DNA from: Boletus sp. NGJ
Lineage: Eukaryota; Basidiomycota; Agaricomycetes; Boletales; Boletaceae
Direction of reading: 5' to 3'
NCBI GenBank assembly: GCA_019096195.1
Contig: JAGTXK010000055.1
Coordinates: 186,001-250,000 of the forward strand
Length of the DNA: 64,000 nt
Positions 47,055 through 58,721 of this stretch are shown here, one piece after another; positions within the stretch are counted from its first letter, which is position 1, and the number at the start of each line of letters is the position of its first letter. The notes below the pieces were generated by a model. That model saw only the letters and a program-made list of their open reading frames with translations, did not search any database and was not told the DNA's origin. The position numbers and the translations under genes were made by a program.

Positions 47055-47656
47055 GTTCTGAATCCCACGAGCTAGAGAGCATTGAAGTTGGCGTTGGTGA
47101 TCGATTCGATCCACAACCATCCATTCCCACGAACTACGAGCCATCGTTACTACTAGAGATTGTATATAATCGTAATCATTGGCATGTCGTGAGTATAACA
47201 GCGCCCTCTGGGCATTCCTGGACTGGCTGCTGGATCCCCTCACACTGTCGACGTCTCGCGGGCAGCATGCATTACCCCATGTAGCTCCAACTGATAGGTA
47301 TGTGGTTCATTGGGACTGCCTTCACCGGATTTTGAGGTGAAGGTTGTATCCGGTCAGAAACTATTGGTTTCTCGCCGATCTCCAAGTTCCACTAATTTTC
47401 CGAGCGATAGTTCTCGAGCGCACATTCCATGTCATGAGCCAAGTAGATCTTCAAGTCGGGATAACGCCATTGCTTTTCCTTGACATTCGTAGCCTGAATG
47501 AAGCGAGATCTTGTCCATAATACGCAAATCCATCATAATTTGTACGTAGTCCTACATAAGCGTCCCAAGGATATATCGACCGGTCTACTTACCCCCGGGC
47601 CTGGTCCACACTGACCTACATACATGGCAACTTCACGCGAGACATCTCGCGGACAA
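47055..47656. other. Intergenic between two convergent transporter genes
   Basis: About 600 bp; both 3' UTRs; no gene seen. Confidence 0.45.
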
Positions 47657-50365
47657 TCAACTTCCCTTCCCTCCCTCCCGTCCGTCCGTGTCATCCTCAT
47701 TCCTCGCCACGGCTTCCTCCACCGTATCCCCAAGTCCCAATATCCGATCCGCCTCGGGAGATCCAGCCGCTGGGAGATCTTTGCGAAGTGACACTTGGAC
47801 GGGACTCTTACCCTCCTTGTACGCGATCGCAAAGATGATATCCATGTCTGTATGGGAAGAAGGAGAGGAGGAGAGAGTAGCAACATAAAGTGTGGATAAC
47901 AGCACGAAAAAAGAAACTTACCCTCGAGCGATCGTCCGGCCGTCTCTGGCATAAAGAAATAAATGACCGGTACAGCAGCCGCGTTCAACGCCGCAAACAC
48001 TTTTTTGTTGTTTATATTTATTTCATAAAGAATAATCCGACGGATCCGAGGAAGAAATTAAAGAACCGTGACATTGTCAGCACAGTCATAAAAACCAGAT
48101 TTCGATTCCGAAAGAAAAAGAAGATGGCGCGGGAGAGGTGGAATTGTAGCACGTGTAGATAAGTACTTACCCACGTAGGTCCCCCACGAGATCTCCGCAA
48201 ACGCCGGGCCGGTGATCATAACGACGACAAAATTGAACGTCCAATTGGATGCTGATTCCAATGGTCAGGGGTGATTGGCCTGGGACCCGGGAAAAGAAGT
48301 CAGAGTCAGACGGACGGACCTGTGCTCAGTGCGTTTGCTGGTGCCCTGATTTGTAACCCAACCACCTCGGCGCACTGTCCGATCATCCGTGAGTAAAACA
48401 CGCGGAGCGAAAAGGAGAGGAAGATATAAAAACGTACATAGAGCCATGCGACAGCCAACCACCCGATCGCGTGGAACGTATTGAACACGAACAACAACAC
48501 CGCGCTGATTATCTGCGTCGTGCTGTTATCGATGCTGCCCAGAATTGCTAACAAGACCATCGTGACGCCTTGACCGATCGTACCGACGAGCATGAGCTTC
48601 CGTCGACCGACGCGGTCGACGAGTGCGACGGCGATGAAGGAGGCGAAGAAATATTCGGTTCCATTGCATGCTGCGATGATACGAGAGTTGACGCTCGGGA
48701 TACCGAGGCGCTCGAAAAGGAGGGTCTTGGATAGACAGTTAGTAAAAATTGCTCATCAGTTGCGGCATCTTAGTCCTTACCGCATAGCTGAAGAACGTGG
48801 GTTAACCATCAAGCATGTCACGAAGAACGAATTTAGACATGGGGAAAAAAAACGCACTAAGTAATCAAGTTCACACCCGTGATCTGCTGACAACACTGGC
48901 ACACGACTGCAATGGCCGTCCTTCGGAAGTTCTGACTAGGGCCGCTGGTCAACAACTGCTTGAGAAAGGTGCTTTTTTTGTTGCCATCGCCCTTGTTTGC
49001 ACCGCTGCTTTCCATCTCCGCCACTTTGCACATGCCATGAAACGTACGCTGGACCGCAACGTCGGTGACGGGTTTGTCGTCGATCGCGGAGATGACAGCG
49101 AGTGCTTCCGCCCTCCGGCCCTTCTTGATGAGCCTGTTCAATGTGTGAGCAAGCCAAATTCAGTGAACATCGAGCTCCACAAGCTGACCAACGAGGTGAT
49201 TCGGGGAGCTGTGAACACCATAAGCTGGATTGTCCAAAGAGAACACGAATAGTGAGCATACGAAGGTGATTGAGATTGCCAGAGTTAATTCAAGTACTAT
49301 CTGGAGCGCAATAGGCACTCTCCATTGAGCAGATGACCAAGATAGCCAGAAACTGTATGTGTGCACCGATGAGCAGGCTGATTGCATCGGAAGCGTAATG
49401 TACTTACAATGCAAAGTCTAGCCACTAATCGGATGCAAGAAACGGGTGAGCAATGGGACACGAAACCATAGATATAGAATTCACATATCTCATTTGGAAG
49501 CTCAACTATCAGCGACATTCGAGGTCAAATAAACGAATTACGCTCACGAAAGTGTGACACCAAACGTGTTCATACATCCTTCTATGAGGACCAATGCCCC
49601 TCTGTTCTTTGCTGGAGAACATTCCGCTTGATAACTTGGGACGGTTGACGACTGCAAAGATTGGTTTCCGGGAGGTCAGGCATCGCAAATAATAAATAAA
49701 ACTGGGTTTCTTCCGCACGTTCAAACCATTTCCCACACCAGTCACTATTCTGGCTACCACGAGTTGAGCGTAGCTGTACGACGTGGCTTGGAGGATTGCC
49801 CCGATGACCATAATCGATGTGGCAAGCATGATTGTACGACGTCGACCAAGCCGATCGCCAACCCAGAATGCAGAAATCGCCCCCAACAGACAGCCGACTT
49901 CCTGTAACAACGATAATAATGAGCATAATTAAATGGGACGAGCCTTGATGCACTTACGTAGACGGCGACGACGAGACTTTGCAAAGCAGCAGCATTGGAG
50001 TTATTTGCCTTTACGACCACTTGCGGAAACACCTTTTCAAACTAGAAGCCTGGTCGTTATCGGGATGCTAGGGCGTCGGTGGGACCCACCTGGTTGGCAG
50101 TGATCAGAGCGGACATGACACCCTGGTCGTACCTGTAATTCCACCCTCAGCTTCTCGCACCTGAAGGGAAAAATATATCAACGCACCCAAACAAGGTCCA
50201 GGCGGTACCCGCCACGAAAATGACGGAGCCAACGAGCTTGTTACCACGCAGAGGAACCTTGTGCTGTGCACTTTCCAGCTGAAGGTCAGTAAAGCTCTGA
50301 GTCTCGGATCGTTTTTCATCAACGACCTCGATCAACTCTGGTGTTGAAATTTTGTGCGTGGACAT
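47657..50365 (-). CDS. MFS sugar transporter
   Basis: Sugar porter family signatures in order: YDQGVMSALIT after GTAWTLFG, EVGCLLGAISAFWVGDRLGR with the loop 2 DRLGRRRT motif, ATSYSYAQLVVARIVTGVGN, PESPRW at the start of the central loop, QCCQQITGVNLITYYA (helix 7 QQxxG), VALVDRVGRRKLM, TFHAIGWLAMTWLYAAEVVG, and PETAGRSLEDMD closing helix 12. The protein starts MSTHKISTPELIEVVDEKRS and ends in an acidic tail. About ten introns split it. Expected 12-helix plasma-membrane proton symporter or facilitator for a hexose or similar sugar; the substrate cannot be read from sequence. The 5' end lies only 167 bp from the visible limit of the inverted repeat, so its promoter may be partly duplicated beyond the right window edge. 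Confidence 0.9.
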
Positions 50366-50531
50366 GTGGAGTTAGAGGCCAGAAGGGGACCAGTTCCCCT
50401 CTCCATGCGTGTCACACTGGCGTATAAAAAGTCACCAGTTGTGAAAGTATGAGTATGAACAGCACTGGTACGCACACGTGCAGATGAGTCCTCTCGGCAG
50501 CTGACTCCAATGTCATTCCCATTGTCGGGGA

Positions 50532-52059
50532 TGGCCAGCCAACGAGATGCCCAGGGATCCCGGAAAATCGCACCCTGCAGAGCAGATTCGTGGTAGAAGA
50601 GAGAGAGAGAGAAACTCTATATTTGTATACCGCAAGAAGTGTGATGCCGAGTCCGAGTCGTTAGTACTATAGGATCGGCTTGGCAAGAATGGATTCGAGT
50701 TATTTTATGTAGATCAAGTTCTATTTAACGATGATTGTACTATCCATTCCTGTCTTGTGTGATTCTGTGATTTGGCCGCCCTACATGTGACTCACGGCCT
50801 TTTCTGAATGGCCCGGGCCAATCTCAAACTCTGTCCAACTCCTTCAGGTATACTAGCTCCCGTCCCACCGCACGAAGTGCACTGATATATTAGTAATGAA
50901 ATATCAGGAAACGAAAAGGAAAAGGCCACAATCATGAGCAAAGCTGCAGGACTCTATGATAGAATGTGTAATCTCTCTGGTATGTCTTATTGGCCATGTA
51001 ACTGAACTGTAACTTTCTTTGAAACGCACACTACCTGAACTAACAGTCAATGCAGCCATCTTCACCGTCACGGTTGTGGCGGCAGAGATCCCACCTGACG
51101 TTCCCACCTCAAGGCCTCATGTACCTCGCTGGAAGCTGAACTCACGTACCAATTGCAAACTACTGCAAGTGGTCGTTCCAGATTAGGAATCCCTTGCTTT
51201 CGGATCAAGTATTCAACACTAGTACTGCGGGGTAGTCCCGTAAAAATAGGTCTCGGAACTGAATCCACACGCATGAATACAAGACACGTCGTCTCGCTTT
51301 CCACTCGCAGAGCAGATCTAGTAGGGAAGGTCACCCAATCCAATCCAACCTTGTCGATGCGAAGGACAGCCAATATCACGATATAGAGACAAGGACACGA
51401 CTCATCCACTGATGCTGGCATCAACTCTTTGGATACTGTGCAGTACCTCAGACTCTTCAGAATCTTCTTTCGATCAGTGAATTTGAGGTAGGTGGGAATC
51501 ACTTTCAAGTTGTCCATCAATGTCAATCGCTGATTGTGGCAACACTAGGAAGACCTCTATAGCCTGAGCTGTACAGGTCTTTCCTGCGCCGGAACTCTAA
51601 ATTATAGAACAAAACCTTGCATAATACCCATGACCCATGTCTGCGGAGAAGTTCCGATCGTCGCTCGAGATATCCAATCAAAGCGTTGAAAGCAATGTCT
51701 TGATAAGGATGCGTCAACGCGAACATTAATTCTTCTCGCATCGTGTTTGAAGGGGCCTCGACCCGGGATTACAAGGTGCACGATTAAGGGATGAACGGAA
51801 CGGGAAGTGTATACTACATCGAAAGTCACCCTGTAGTGAACGTGAGGAGACACTAGCATTAGGGTGAAGGATTTGGTGTGCAGTGGGTCATGTACTGACT
51901 AAATCGTCGTACGTGATCACACACCATGTACCGACTCGATTTCGCAGTATGATCTGTGCTCCCGCACTGCTCATAGGTGCCAGGCCCTCATCTAGTAAGC
52001 GATCTCGAGGGGCATGTCGTTGTTCGTAACAAGGCCGCCTAACGCGCTGCTTTTATACT
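50532..52059 (+). other. Unassigned outer part of left arm
   Basis: About 1.5 kb with no recognised gene. Minus-strand frames such as REELMFALTHPYQDIAFNAL (near 51,740) and NLKVIPTYLKFTDRKKIL (near 51,500) look protein-like but have no family match that I know, and the intervening sequence does not splice clearly. The mirror copy is at 62,473-64,000. Confidence 0.5.
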
Positions 52060-52610
52060 AGGACTCTATTGTAGGCTTGACGCGTGTGTTGCACCCGTAC
52101 TACGCGCATAAGGTTTGATCATGCGATCGCAAGTCAACATGAAACGAGAGACTACTAAACCTGGAAGTGATATCTTCTCTCTTGATATATGCTTCGGAAG
52201 GCATAGGAGGCAACTTGGAGGGGTCTCAGTGATGACGAATTGATAAGTCGACCCTTGGCCTTACTTCACTGCCAGCAAGAACCTAGTGTGGGCGGTAGGT
52301 CGACATTTCATTCCCTTCATCCTAATCTGTAAGTGCACAATCGTGGCACCGTCTTTTCATTTCAACCGATTGTACCTCAAATATATTTTCTAGATTATCA
52401 CCAAACGTGCTATTCTGAACGAGAAACCTACCGACCCAAAGCAGGATCAAAGTTCAAATGCAGGGGAAGGTGCTGGGGAGTTTACCTTTGTTGCGTATCG
52501 TTGACAACTTGACATTGACTGACGTGACCCCATACATGAAATGTCAGGCACTCGTTCCTCGATCGTTGACAGTGGCCCACGTGTGTTTCCTGAATCCTCA
52601 AGTATGCCAT
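52060..52610 (+). pseudogene. Degenerate cytochrome P450 (left arm)
   Basis: The DNA aligns with the intact P450 downstream in two blocks. The first (about 52,120-52,250) matches the exon ending GLTDDEL and its donor GTAAGT. The second (about 52,328-52,600) matches the exon DYHPKYYSEPEVYRPSRWYA with the introns on both sides and the start of the heme exon. The I-helix (AGxDT) and ExxR parts between them are missing and several codons are changed, so it cannot give a working enzyme. It is a decayed tandem copy that predates the inverted duplication, because both arms carry it unchanged. Confidence 0.85.
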
Positions 52611-53159
52611 CTACTTATGCCAAGAATGGCGGATTCCAAGGGCTGGAAAATTATCCTTGCAGTAAAATTCCGATGTGTTAAGGTATGGTCTGCGGGCATA
52701 AGACCTTGTCGCACAAGGTTAGTAACAGGCATATTTGACAGCTCTATAAAAGCCCAGAGCTACGCAGACCACCAAGCGCAATGATCATCATCAGACTGGA
52801 TCATTATTCCTCGCAATGCACATTCTCCGCGTTCTAGCTTCGGGTGGGGGCACTTGTAGTGTTGAATCAACAATATCTGCATTTATGTCAAACTCCGTGA
52901 GCACTTTCTCCATGATGTTAGAGCGGCGACATGCCACTGCATATGTTCGGGATAAAGAACTGCCAAGTCTCGGCTAAGTTGGCAGATTGGCACCGCTTGA
53001 GTACTGTAACTAGGTGAACGACATGTGCGTAAATCTCCAAAGTTTTATGTGTCATACAAACATCGCAGTCTCCTCAAGCCTTTGACAAGCTATTACTGAG
53101 GCCCAACCCAAACTCAGTCACATAAAGCTAGTCCGTCTTGCGTCTTTCGAGCGCTACAG

Positions 53160-55810
53160 TTCCCTATGCACAGCACCATGCCAATGGCCTCGCCTTCGGC
53201 CTTATTCAGCTCTCATATCTTTGCACCAAGGCGCTCTTGGTGAGTGTAGTCGCTGTATATGATTGGGCCAGCCAGACGCATCCCAACATCGCCTCCCAGA
53301 TGTGTCCACGTGGACGAAGACAGTTGCCTTCCTTGGTGCCCTTGTCGTCATATCGCGTGTCCTCAAGCTCGTCCAAGGCATCCATGTACGTTGTGTTTGT
53401 GACAGCCGGGTTGGGCTCATGCTACAGAGACACAGAGTGTTGACAATGACAACAAGGGTATCGACTCACTCCCTGGATTCCGCATCCCATTTGCTCCGTG
53501 TGTCCCCTATCAGGTAGCCACCCTACCCCTTACGTGCTGGAACCCCAGTGAGAGCCTTCCCGACCAACATGTATCTCTCCGTTTTCGTCTTTTTGATCAG
53601 GAGTTCCCGCCAGATTTTACGTTCGTGTGGAGATGGCGGACGAATGGAAACGGTGCGTGATGCATTGTAGCCCCTGATTACTCCCTGACTTCCATTACCC
53701 TTGTACCAGTCTACCACCTCTTTGGTCGCGATACTGTGTCATTCGTACCGTTTCTCGCTGGTTCCCCGACGTTATTCACTCGATCCCTGGAAGTAGGAAG
53801 GCAGAGTTCTTGCGGGAGGGTCGGACGCGTTCGACAAGTCCCCAGTCACTTGGAAGGTCCCTTTCTCGTCAGTCTACAAGGCATCTCCCAAAAGCCCGTT
53901 GCAGATCTAGCTCACATCATCCATATCACGGAACAGATTCTGGGGTCCGAACATCGTCGATGCATACGGTGACCAATGGCGAAAACACCGAAAGGTTTCC
54001 AGTCCTGCGTTCGGCAACAACACGTGTGTAGACAACCAAATTTCAAGTGCGAATGAGCGATGCTGAATTGTTGTCGTCACTGACTTGAAGGTTTGCCAAT
54101 GTTTGGGATGCCTCGTGCAAACTGTTTGCGGAAATGACGACCGCGGAAGACTGGGCGTCGAAAGGCGTCATCGAGGTGCCCAGCATCGATTCGGTCACGT
54201 TTAAGGTGCTCTCATTCTCCTCCTGGTACTATAAATGACTAACCTACACATATCTTCGTGGCAGTATTCGCTCACCATTTTTACGTCGGTTGGATTTGGA
54301 GTGCCGTTGACGTGGTCTAAGCCACCTAGTCAAGGCGACGAACTCAGCGTGCTAGAATGTCTGGACATCATCACGAAAACATTCATGCTTACTGTAGTTC
54401 TCCCTTCGTGGGCATGGAAGCTACCATTTAAATGGTCAGCATGTCTCGAAACAATGATGAAGCACACTTGTTTTCTGACAACGACAGCAGGATTCGACAC
54501 ACGCGTCGAGCCTACGATGCCATGCGCGCATTCTTGCGATCCCAAGTCAGCACAATACAACAGACAATTCGATCCGAAGCAGCCAACGGAGACGCTAAAC
54601 GCGGCAATGACCTCTTCTCACTTTTGATCCAAGCTTCGGAAGACGTAGGAAGCAAGAGAGGCCTCACTGACGACGAATTGGTAAGTTTGCTTCTCTGTCA
54701 GCAAGGGGGGGTATGGGTGGTAGGATAACTTTTCTTTTATTCGAGCTAGATTGGCGACGTGTTCTCGTTCTTGTATGCTGGTCACGGTAGGATATTTCTG
54801 CTAGTCTACTGAATTCTATACTCACCTGGGGTTTAGATACTGCGGCCCACGCCTTGTCAGCAACCCTTGCGTTCCTCGCTCTGAATTTTGACATCCAAGA
54901 CGAACTTGTAACACAAGTGCGAGAGGTGACACAAGGGAGAGACGACGACAGACTGGTAAGCGTGTATGCACTACAAGTCGCGTCACCTTTTGGTCTGACT
55001 GTGGGACGCATTGTCAGCTTTATGAAGACTATAGCAAACTTGACAAAGTACTCGCGGCATTCTATGAAGCTATTCGATTGTTCCGTGAGTCACTTGATCA
55101 GGTCCATTAGCGACGTGCTCTGAACTTACCGTGGACCATTGTAGCTCCTGGACCGATCGTCCCCCGTGAAGCCAAGCACGACACGGTCCTCAACATCTCT
55201 GATACCAATGAGCCAAAGATGATAGTCGTAAAAAAAGGTACCCAGGTAAGTCACCCAATGTCTGATTGCGATCATCAATTCCATCGGTGTTGATGTGAAC
55301 CAACGCCAAAGGTCGTGGTTGACTTCGTCGGTATCCGTAAGTACACAATCGCGACATCGTCATTTCATTTCAATGGATGTCATTCCAATTATCTCGTCTA
55401 GATTATCACCCAAAATACTATTCCGAACCAGAGGTCTACCGACCCTCGCGGTGGTATGCCAAACAGGAGGATCAAAGTCCGGATGCAAAGGACGGTGGCT
55501 TTACCGGGTTCAGCTTTGGTGCGTATCGCAGCGGACGTGGCGCCCTGTTTGACATCGGCTGATGTGACCCCCGCTATATTAAACGTCAGGTCCTCGCGCC
55601 TGTATCGGGCGTAAGTTCGCGACGACGGAAGCCGTGTGTTTCCTTGCGCATCTACTCCGTGACTGGCGGGTCGAACCCTTACTGGTGCGTCGCGCCGGAG
55701 TGGGCACGATAGAGAGCCTGGGTGAATGGCGGGACCGTGTTTTCCAGGCGGATGTGCTTGTGGCATTGGGTATCAAGGATCATGGTATCCGTTTTGTGCG
55801 GCGGAGGTGA
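53160..55810 (+). CDS. Cytochrome P450 monooxygenase (left arm copy)
   Basis: Heme-thiolate oxidase, probably anchored in the ER by VAFLGALVVISRVLKLVQG. The start is unresolved between about 53,160 and 53,310. Conserved blocks in order: SLPGFRIPFAP, WGPNIVDAYGDQWRKHRKV with SSPAFGNN (helix C WRKHRK), the I-helix YAGHDTAAHAL split by an intron after GGTCACG, EAIR (ExxR), HPKYYSEPEVYRPSRW, and the heme loop FSFGPRACIGRKFA split by the intron 55,519-55,589. It ends GIRFVRRR. About ten introns. One oddity: between EVGRQ and VLAGGSDAFDKSP (about 53,804) the frame shifts by one base, and the right arm has the same. If real, the gene is inactive; if an error or unusual splice, it is a normal P450 of about 530 residues. 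The pathway is unknown. Confidence 0.83.
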
Positions 55811-56114
55811 GAAGGAGATCTAGGACTGGGATGAGGAGCTTGGTGTCGATGACAGTAGTAGGGACTTGCAATCCTAATTTTATTACTACCTGCCATTACA
55901 CTTTCCATCGGATTTGCTCGAGACTGCGACACCGTATGAATACGTCAACTCGAGGTGTGCCGAGGTAGTAACACTTATAGGCTTTATTTGTGCTGAAATT
56001 ACCTCCGGCTTCGCTTGACCGAACCCTGCATTGGGGGTACAATTTGGTCTCGGAATTGTCAAGAGTCGACGTGGCTGTGCTTTCCAGTTGTACCGAGTTT
56101 GTACTCCCGCCATC
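55811..56114. promoter_or_regulatory. Spacer upstream of EXO70
   Basis: Single-copy sequence between the left P450 stop and the EXO70 start; must hold the EXO70 promoter. No gene seen. Confidence 0.5.
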
Positions 56115-58532
56115 ATGGACGATGAAAGCGCAGAGATTGAGCTAGTAAGTTTCATTACAAGCATAAATTTAACTTGACGTTTTTCGACTGATGTACTGCA
56201 CATTCAGCTTGAGCAGAACCTAAACAAGACTCGTCAGATATCGCAACGGATGATATGTACGTGGACCGACTCTGCGTTCGCGATCAAGGCTCATCTTGCT
56301 AGCTATATTGACCAACTTTGATTCCCGCCTGGTCAAGTTGGAGAAATCAATACTTCCACTATACACCGCAACCCAGAGACTCAACTTCCGATCACACAGT
56401 ACGTATTTGGAGTCGTGTTTGAGGCATCATTCTCAGAGTTACGAGCAGACATTGATCGTGCCCTATTGAAGATTGACGAAGTGGCGAGCAGCCACGAAGG
56501 CATTGCTGAAGAGGAGGGTCTCGTTCTACGAGGGTTCGATTCCCTTGCTTCTGTTCCAGAGCTGCCGTGTGACCGTGAACTTCTCTAGTCCTCAGGCCGG
56601 ACAACTGGAAATATACATCGATACTCTCGCGCGCTTGAATGCGGCAATCGCGTTCAAATCGTCAGATGAAGATTCTCGTGAAAAGGTGTGTCTCGTATCA
56701 TCATGATGCTTTGCTACTGGGTCGACTACGACTACCACCCCCACAGGCCCGTCTCGTCGAGACTGGTGCAAAGAGGCTGACCCAGTTGTATACAAAACTT
56801 GTTGCTGAAGGATCATCGGGTTCGCCTCCAATAGCAGGTCTTGACTTCACTCCCACGACATTCCCACCCGTGCTACTTCTCCATCTCAAACCTCTCGTAG
56901 CATTCTTGCGTAGCCTTCCCCTGCCTTCCACCCACCCATCACATCCTGCCGGTCAAGTCATTCTTGCCACCTTAAGGGAGGCACAGCGTGGTTACGCTGA
57001 CATGCGTGGAACGTGGAATCGCAAGTCCCTAGAAACGCATGCCAAGCGAGTCGTCGACCGCGCGGAAACGTTGGATGGTGTTATTGCAGGTAAGGAATTC
57101 GGCACCTGGGTGGAGAACCTCCTCCGTATTGCAGAGGTAGGTGGATGGTTTGTGGCTGTATTGCGTTGAGATTAACGTCCGTAGACCGAATATAGCCTTC
57201 TTACCGACCTCGCACCGCTCACTATGCCCTCTCTCTTGGCATCCACTTACGATACCCTCCTCAACCCCCTCCTCGCACTCTTCACAGATACACTCTCCTC
57301 CTTGACTGCTATCATCAAACGCTCTCTTCATAAATACACCTTCCATGCTCTCGCTACCTACTCTGCTCTTTCGGTATCCCAGAGCCGCTGGGAAATTCTC
57401 ATGAGCAGGAGAGGAGAAGGGCGGAGAGACACGAACGAGCTCCGGGATGGACTTAACTCTGTTAGGAGCGTATGTTTGAGAACCTTTCCAGAATTTTTGG
57501 CCGATTTGAAGTTGGCAGCTGCGGGACCTGGAAAGGGTGGAGAATTAGGCGTGAGCCTGGCCGATTTTGCTATCTCTGTAAGTGTTTTGAATTTATGTCA
57601 TGGCTTTCCATTTACTTGTGTCAGACCGTACAATATCTGGATAGAATCCCAGAAGTACAGGAGGCGGTTGGATCAGCGCTTCTTGCGCTAGGGGATGGAA
57701 ACTGGAAGATGGGTGAGGGTAAGCAAGTCGGAAAAGCCCAAAAGGTTTCGGTGATCGAAGTGACCGAGAAGGTCGTCCTTCAACATTACACCTGTTCGTC
57801 CTTCCTTTTACTTACACGACTGCTCCCGGCCACTTATTTGTGATATTTTTCGAAGTCGACATCGTCAACACGACTGTGAACAGTTTGACAACCCTGTCTC
57901 GCACACAACGTCGTGGCGCATTTGGATCTATATTCTTACTCAACAATATCTCCTATTTTTATTCTCGCCTGGTGCTAAAACCGACGCATCCGGGGCTAGT
58001 AGATCTCGTAACAAAGCCCACTGCAGATACACTCATGTCGGCTTTTCGAACCGCGAAAGCAGGTTATTTCGATGCCAACTTCTCGCCTTTGATGCAAGCG
58101 TTGAGCGAGGATCGTGAGAAGGAAAAGGTAGGCAGTAGTGCGTGGAAAGCGGCCACGAAGGAAAAGTTTACGCGCTTTTATGACCTTTTGGATGAACTCG
58201 GGGAAAGGCATCGGATGGCGAAGGTGTTGGAGGAAGAGGAGGAAGGGAAGAGGGCGATCGCAGAGGAGGCTGTCAAGCTCGTTGTACCGAGTTTGCAGCG
58301 CTTCGTTCAGAAGCAGAGAGATAAGGAGTTCAGCAAAAGTGAAGCTTTTCCCCTTTCTTCTTTTGTGATGCCGTGCGTTTGTGCTGACGTCCGTCTTGCT
58401 TTGCGACAGACCCACAAAAGTGTGAGTATAGGAACTCGGGCTAGGATTGCAGATGCTGATACACTTGTCCCTACAGATATCAAGCTGTCACCGGAAGAAG
58501 TGGAGACGCAAATACGTGCCTTCTACAAGTAA
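56115..58532 (+). CDS. EXO70: Exocyst complex component EXO70
   Basis: Exocyst subunit that tethers secretory vesicles to the plasma membrane through PI(4,5)P2 and Rho GTPases, needed for polar growth. The start gives MDDESAEIELLEQNLNKTRQ, then ILTNFDSRLVKLEKSILPLY. Middle parts include QLEIYIDTLARLNAAIAFKS, KRLTQLYTKLVAEGSSG and ETLDGVIAGKEFGTWVENLL. The Exo70 C-terminal helices read FGSIFLLNNISYFYSRLV, LMSAFRTAKAGYFDANFSPL and KFTRFYDLLDELGERHRMAK, ending LSPEEVETQIRAFYK. About eight introns. It looks intact and fills the spacer of the inverted repeat, with 305 bp to the left P450 stop and 190 bp to the right one. It is the only single-copy gene in the last 13 kb. Confidence 0.93.
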
Positions 58533-58721
58533 ATTTTTCGACAAGTACATTACTGCAGGGAAGTTTACATATCCATGATACATGAGACTAGCACCAGCTT
58601 GGCCACTACAGCGAAACACGTCTATTATTATAGTAATCCCAACCAACAGCTGTACAACCCCCCCGTCCATTGTGGTATCAAGTTTGTTTTGTTTTTCATC
58701 CCGCCCCTCATCCCCTCCATC

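Larger units (their letters stand above)
50532..55810 (+). repeat. Left arm of a large inverted repeat
   Basis: Each base mirrors the right arm by the rule left + right = 114,532, without an insertion or deletion over 5,276 bp. I compared it line by line: 50,532-53,166 is identical, and 14 substitutions lie between 53,167 and 55,718. The inner end is sharp at about 55,811, right after the P450 stop codon, with two more differences at 55,793 and 55,804. The outer end is not known: 50,532 is simply the mirror of the window end. The arm holds, from outside in, an unassigned stretch, a degenerate P450 and a full-length P450. Confidence 0.97.

Noticed and set aside
50610-50624. GA dinucleotide run in the outer arm as a possible recombination hotspot
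   Set aside because: Only about 14 bp and identical in both arms; nothing else supports a role.
45120-55810. Transporters plus P450s as a secondary-metabolite cluster
   Set aside because: No backbone enzyme (PKS, NRPS, terpene synthase) or pathway regulator is in the window, and the transporters are of sugar and Mch1 type.
56531-56545. tRNA-like T-loop GGGTTCGATTCCC
   Set aside because: It lies in EXO70 coding sequence (EEEGLVLRG region) and no acceptor or anticodon stems can be built around it.
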